NCBI GenBank assembly: GCA_905214875.1
Contig: CAJMNR010000082.1
Location: forward strand, 1-6,033
DNA from: an uncultured bacterium
Lineage (GTDB): Bacteria > Bacillota > Clostridia > Lachnospirales > Lachnospiraceae
Reading direction: 5' to 3'
DNA length: 6,033 bases
Made by a program: the position numbers and the translations under genes
Shown: positions 5,814 through 6,033 of the stretch, piece by piece
How positions within the stretch are numbered: position 1 is the first letter of the stretch
How the letters are laid out: every line of letters begins with the position of its first letter
Notes under the pieces: generated by a model
Databases searched by the model: none
What the model was told of the DNA's origin: nothing
The model's input: only the letters and a program-made list of their open reading frames with translations

Positions 5814-6011
5814 GTCGCTTCGGTAAGGAGCACAACGCTTCTGAAAGAAGCATGGCAAGAACATTGATAATTGAACAGTGAAACAACCTTGAAAATTCTT
5901 ATAAATGATTTTCAGAAATGACATACTTTAGTATGTTGTGAACGTTTCTTTATAGAAACAGTAAAAAACGGTTTAATGAAGCTAGCAGCTTTCTTAACCA
6001 AGATTAAACTT
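5814..6011 (+). ncRNA. 16S rRNA precursor leader
   Basis: Transcribed leader between the promoter and 16S rRNA, removed during maturation. It holds a chain of small hairpins: GCTTCT/AGAAGC (5837-5851), TGAAAAT/ATTTTCA (5890-5914), ACATAC/GTATGT with TTTA loop (5921-5936), GTTTCT/AGAAAC with TTAT loop (5944-5959), and a composite stem at 5970-5999 containing AAGCT/AGCTT. The segment around 5859-5880, ATTGATAATTGAACAGTG, sits where clostridial leaders carry a boxA-like antitermination and processing sequence, but its match to consensus is weak. The partner strand of the main RNase III stem would lie downstream of 16S, outside the window. Confidence 0.7.
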
Positions 6012-6033
6012 TAATTTGAGAGTTTGATCCTGG
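6012..6033 (+). rRNA. rrs: 16S ribosomal RNA, 5' end only
   Basis: The window ends in AGAGTTTGATCCTGG (6019-6033), the nearly universal start of bacterial 16S rRNA used as the 27F primer site. Aligned to E. coli numbering, 6019 is position 8, putting the mature 5' end near 6012. Only about 22 bases of a gene of roughly 1.5 kb are present, so no taxonomic reading is possible from it. Confidence 0.95.

Noticed and set aside
1..6033. CRISPR array, insertion sequence, tRNA gene or phage attachment site
   Set aside because: No regularly spaced repeats, transposase motifs, terminal inverted repeats, cloverleaf or tRNA-end duplication were seen on reading both strands.

Overview
The window reads as a low-GC, Gram-positive chromosome segment, most likely from a Lachnospiraceae-type clostridium. 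This is inferred from the AT-rich coding sequence, strong AGGAGG-type ribosome binding sites, a DUF4358-type lipoprotein, a BcrA-like transporter and the style of the 16S rRNA leader. The species cannot be proven from the sequence alone.

Layout. Positions 1-143 hold a GC-rich (about 54% by hand count), highly structured segment with no convincing gene, ending in a terminator-like hairpin. A long hairpin at 247-282 can terminate transcription from both sides. Positions 318-1930 on the minus strand carry a two-gene unit: a membrane-anchored transglutaminase-like protein (transcribed first) and a DUF4358-type lipoprotein. A divergent intergenic region (1931-2229) separates it from a plus-strand cluster at 2230-5539: an OmpR-family response regulator, a single-span sensor histidine kinase, a BcrA-like ABC ATPase and a six-helix ABC-2 permease. 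That cluster ends at a Rho-independent terminator (5542-5572). The rest is non-coding DNA leading to an rRNA operon: phased A-tracts, a near-consensus promoter with an extended -10, a hairpin-rich leader, and the first bases of 16S rRNA at the right edge.

How it works together. The regulator and kinase overlap (ATGA), as do the ATPase and permease (TAATG), so each pair is probably translationally coupled. The arrangement is that of bacitracin/lantibiotic-type self-protection modules, in which a two-component system controls a BcrAB-like exporter. Substrate and inducer are not visible. The divergent transglutaminase/lipoprotein pair is predicted to work at the outer face of the membrane. Whether it shares regulation with the transporter is an open inference. 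Most of the window is recognisable families in a familiar arrangement; the least explained pieces are the GC-rich structured segment at the left edge and the function of the transglutaminase/lipoprotein pair.
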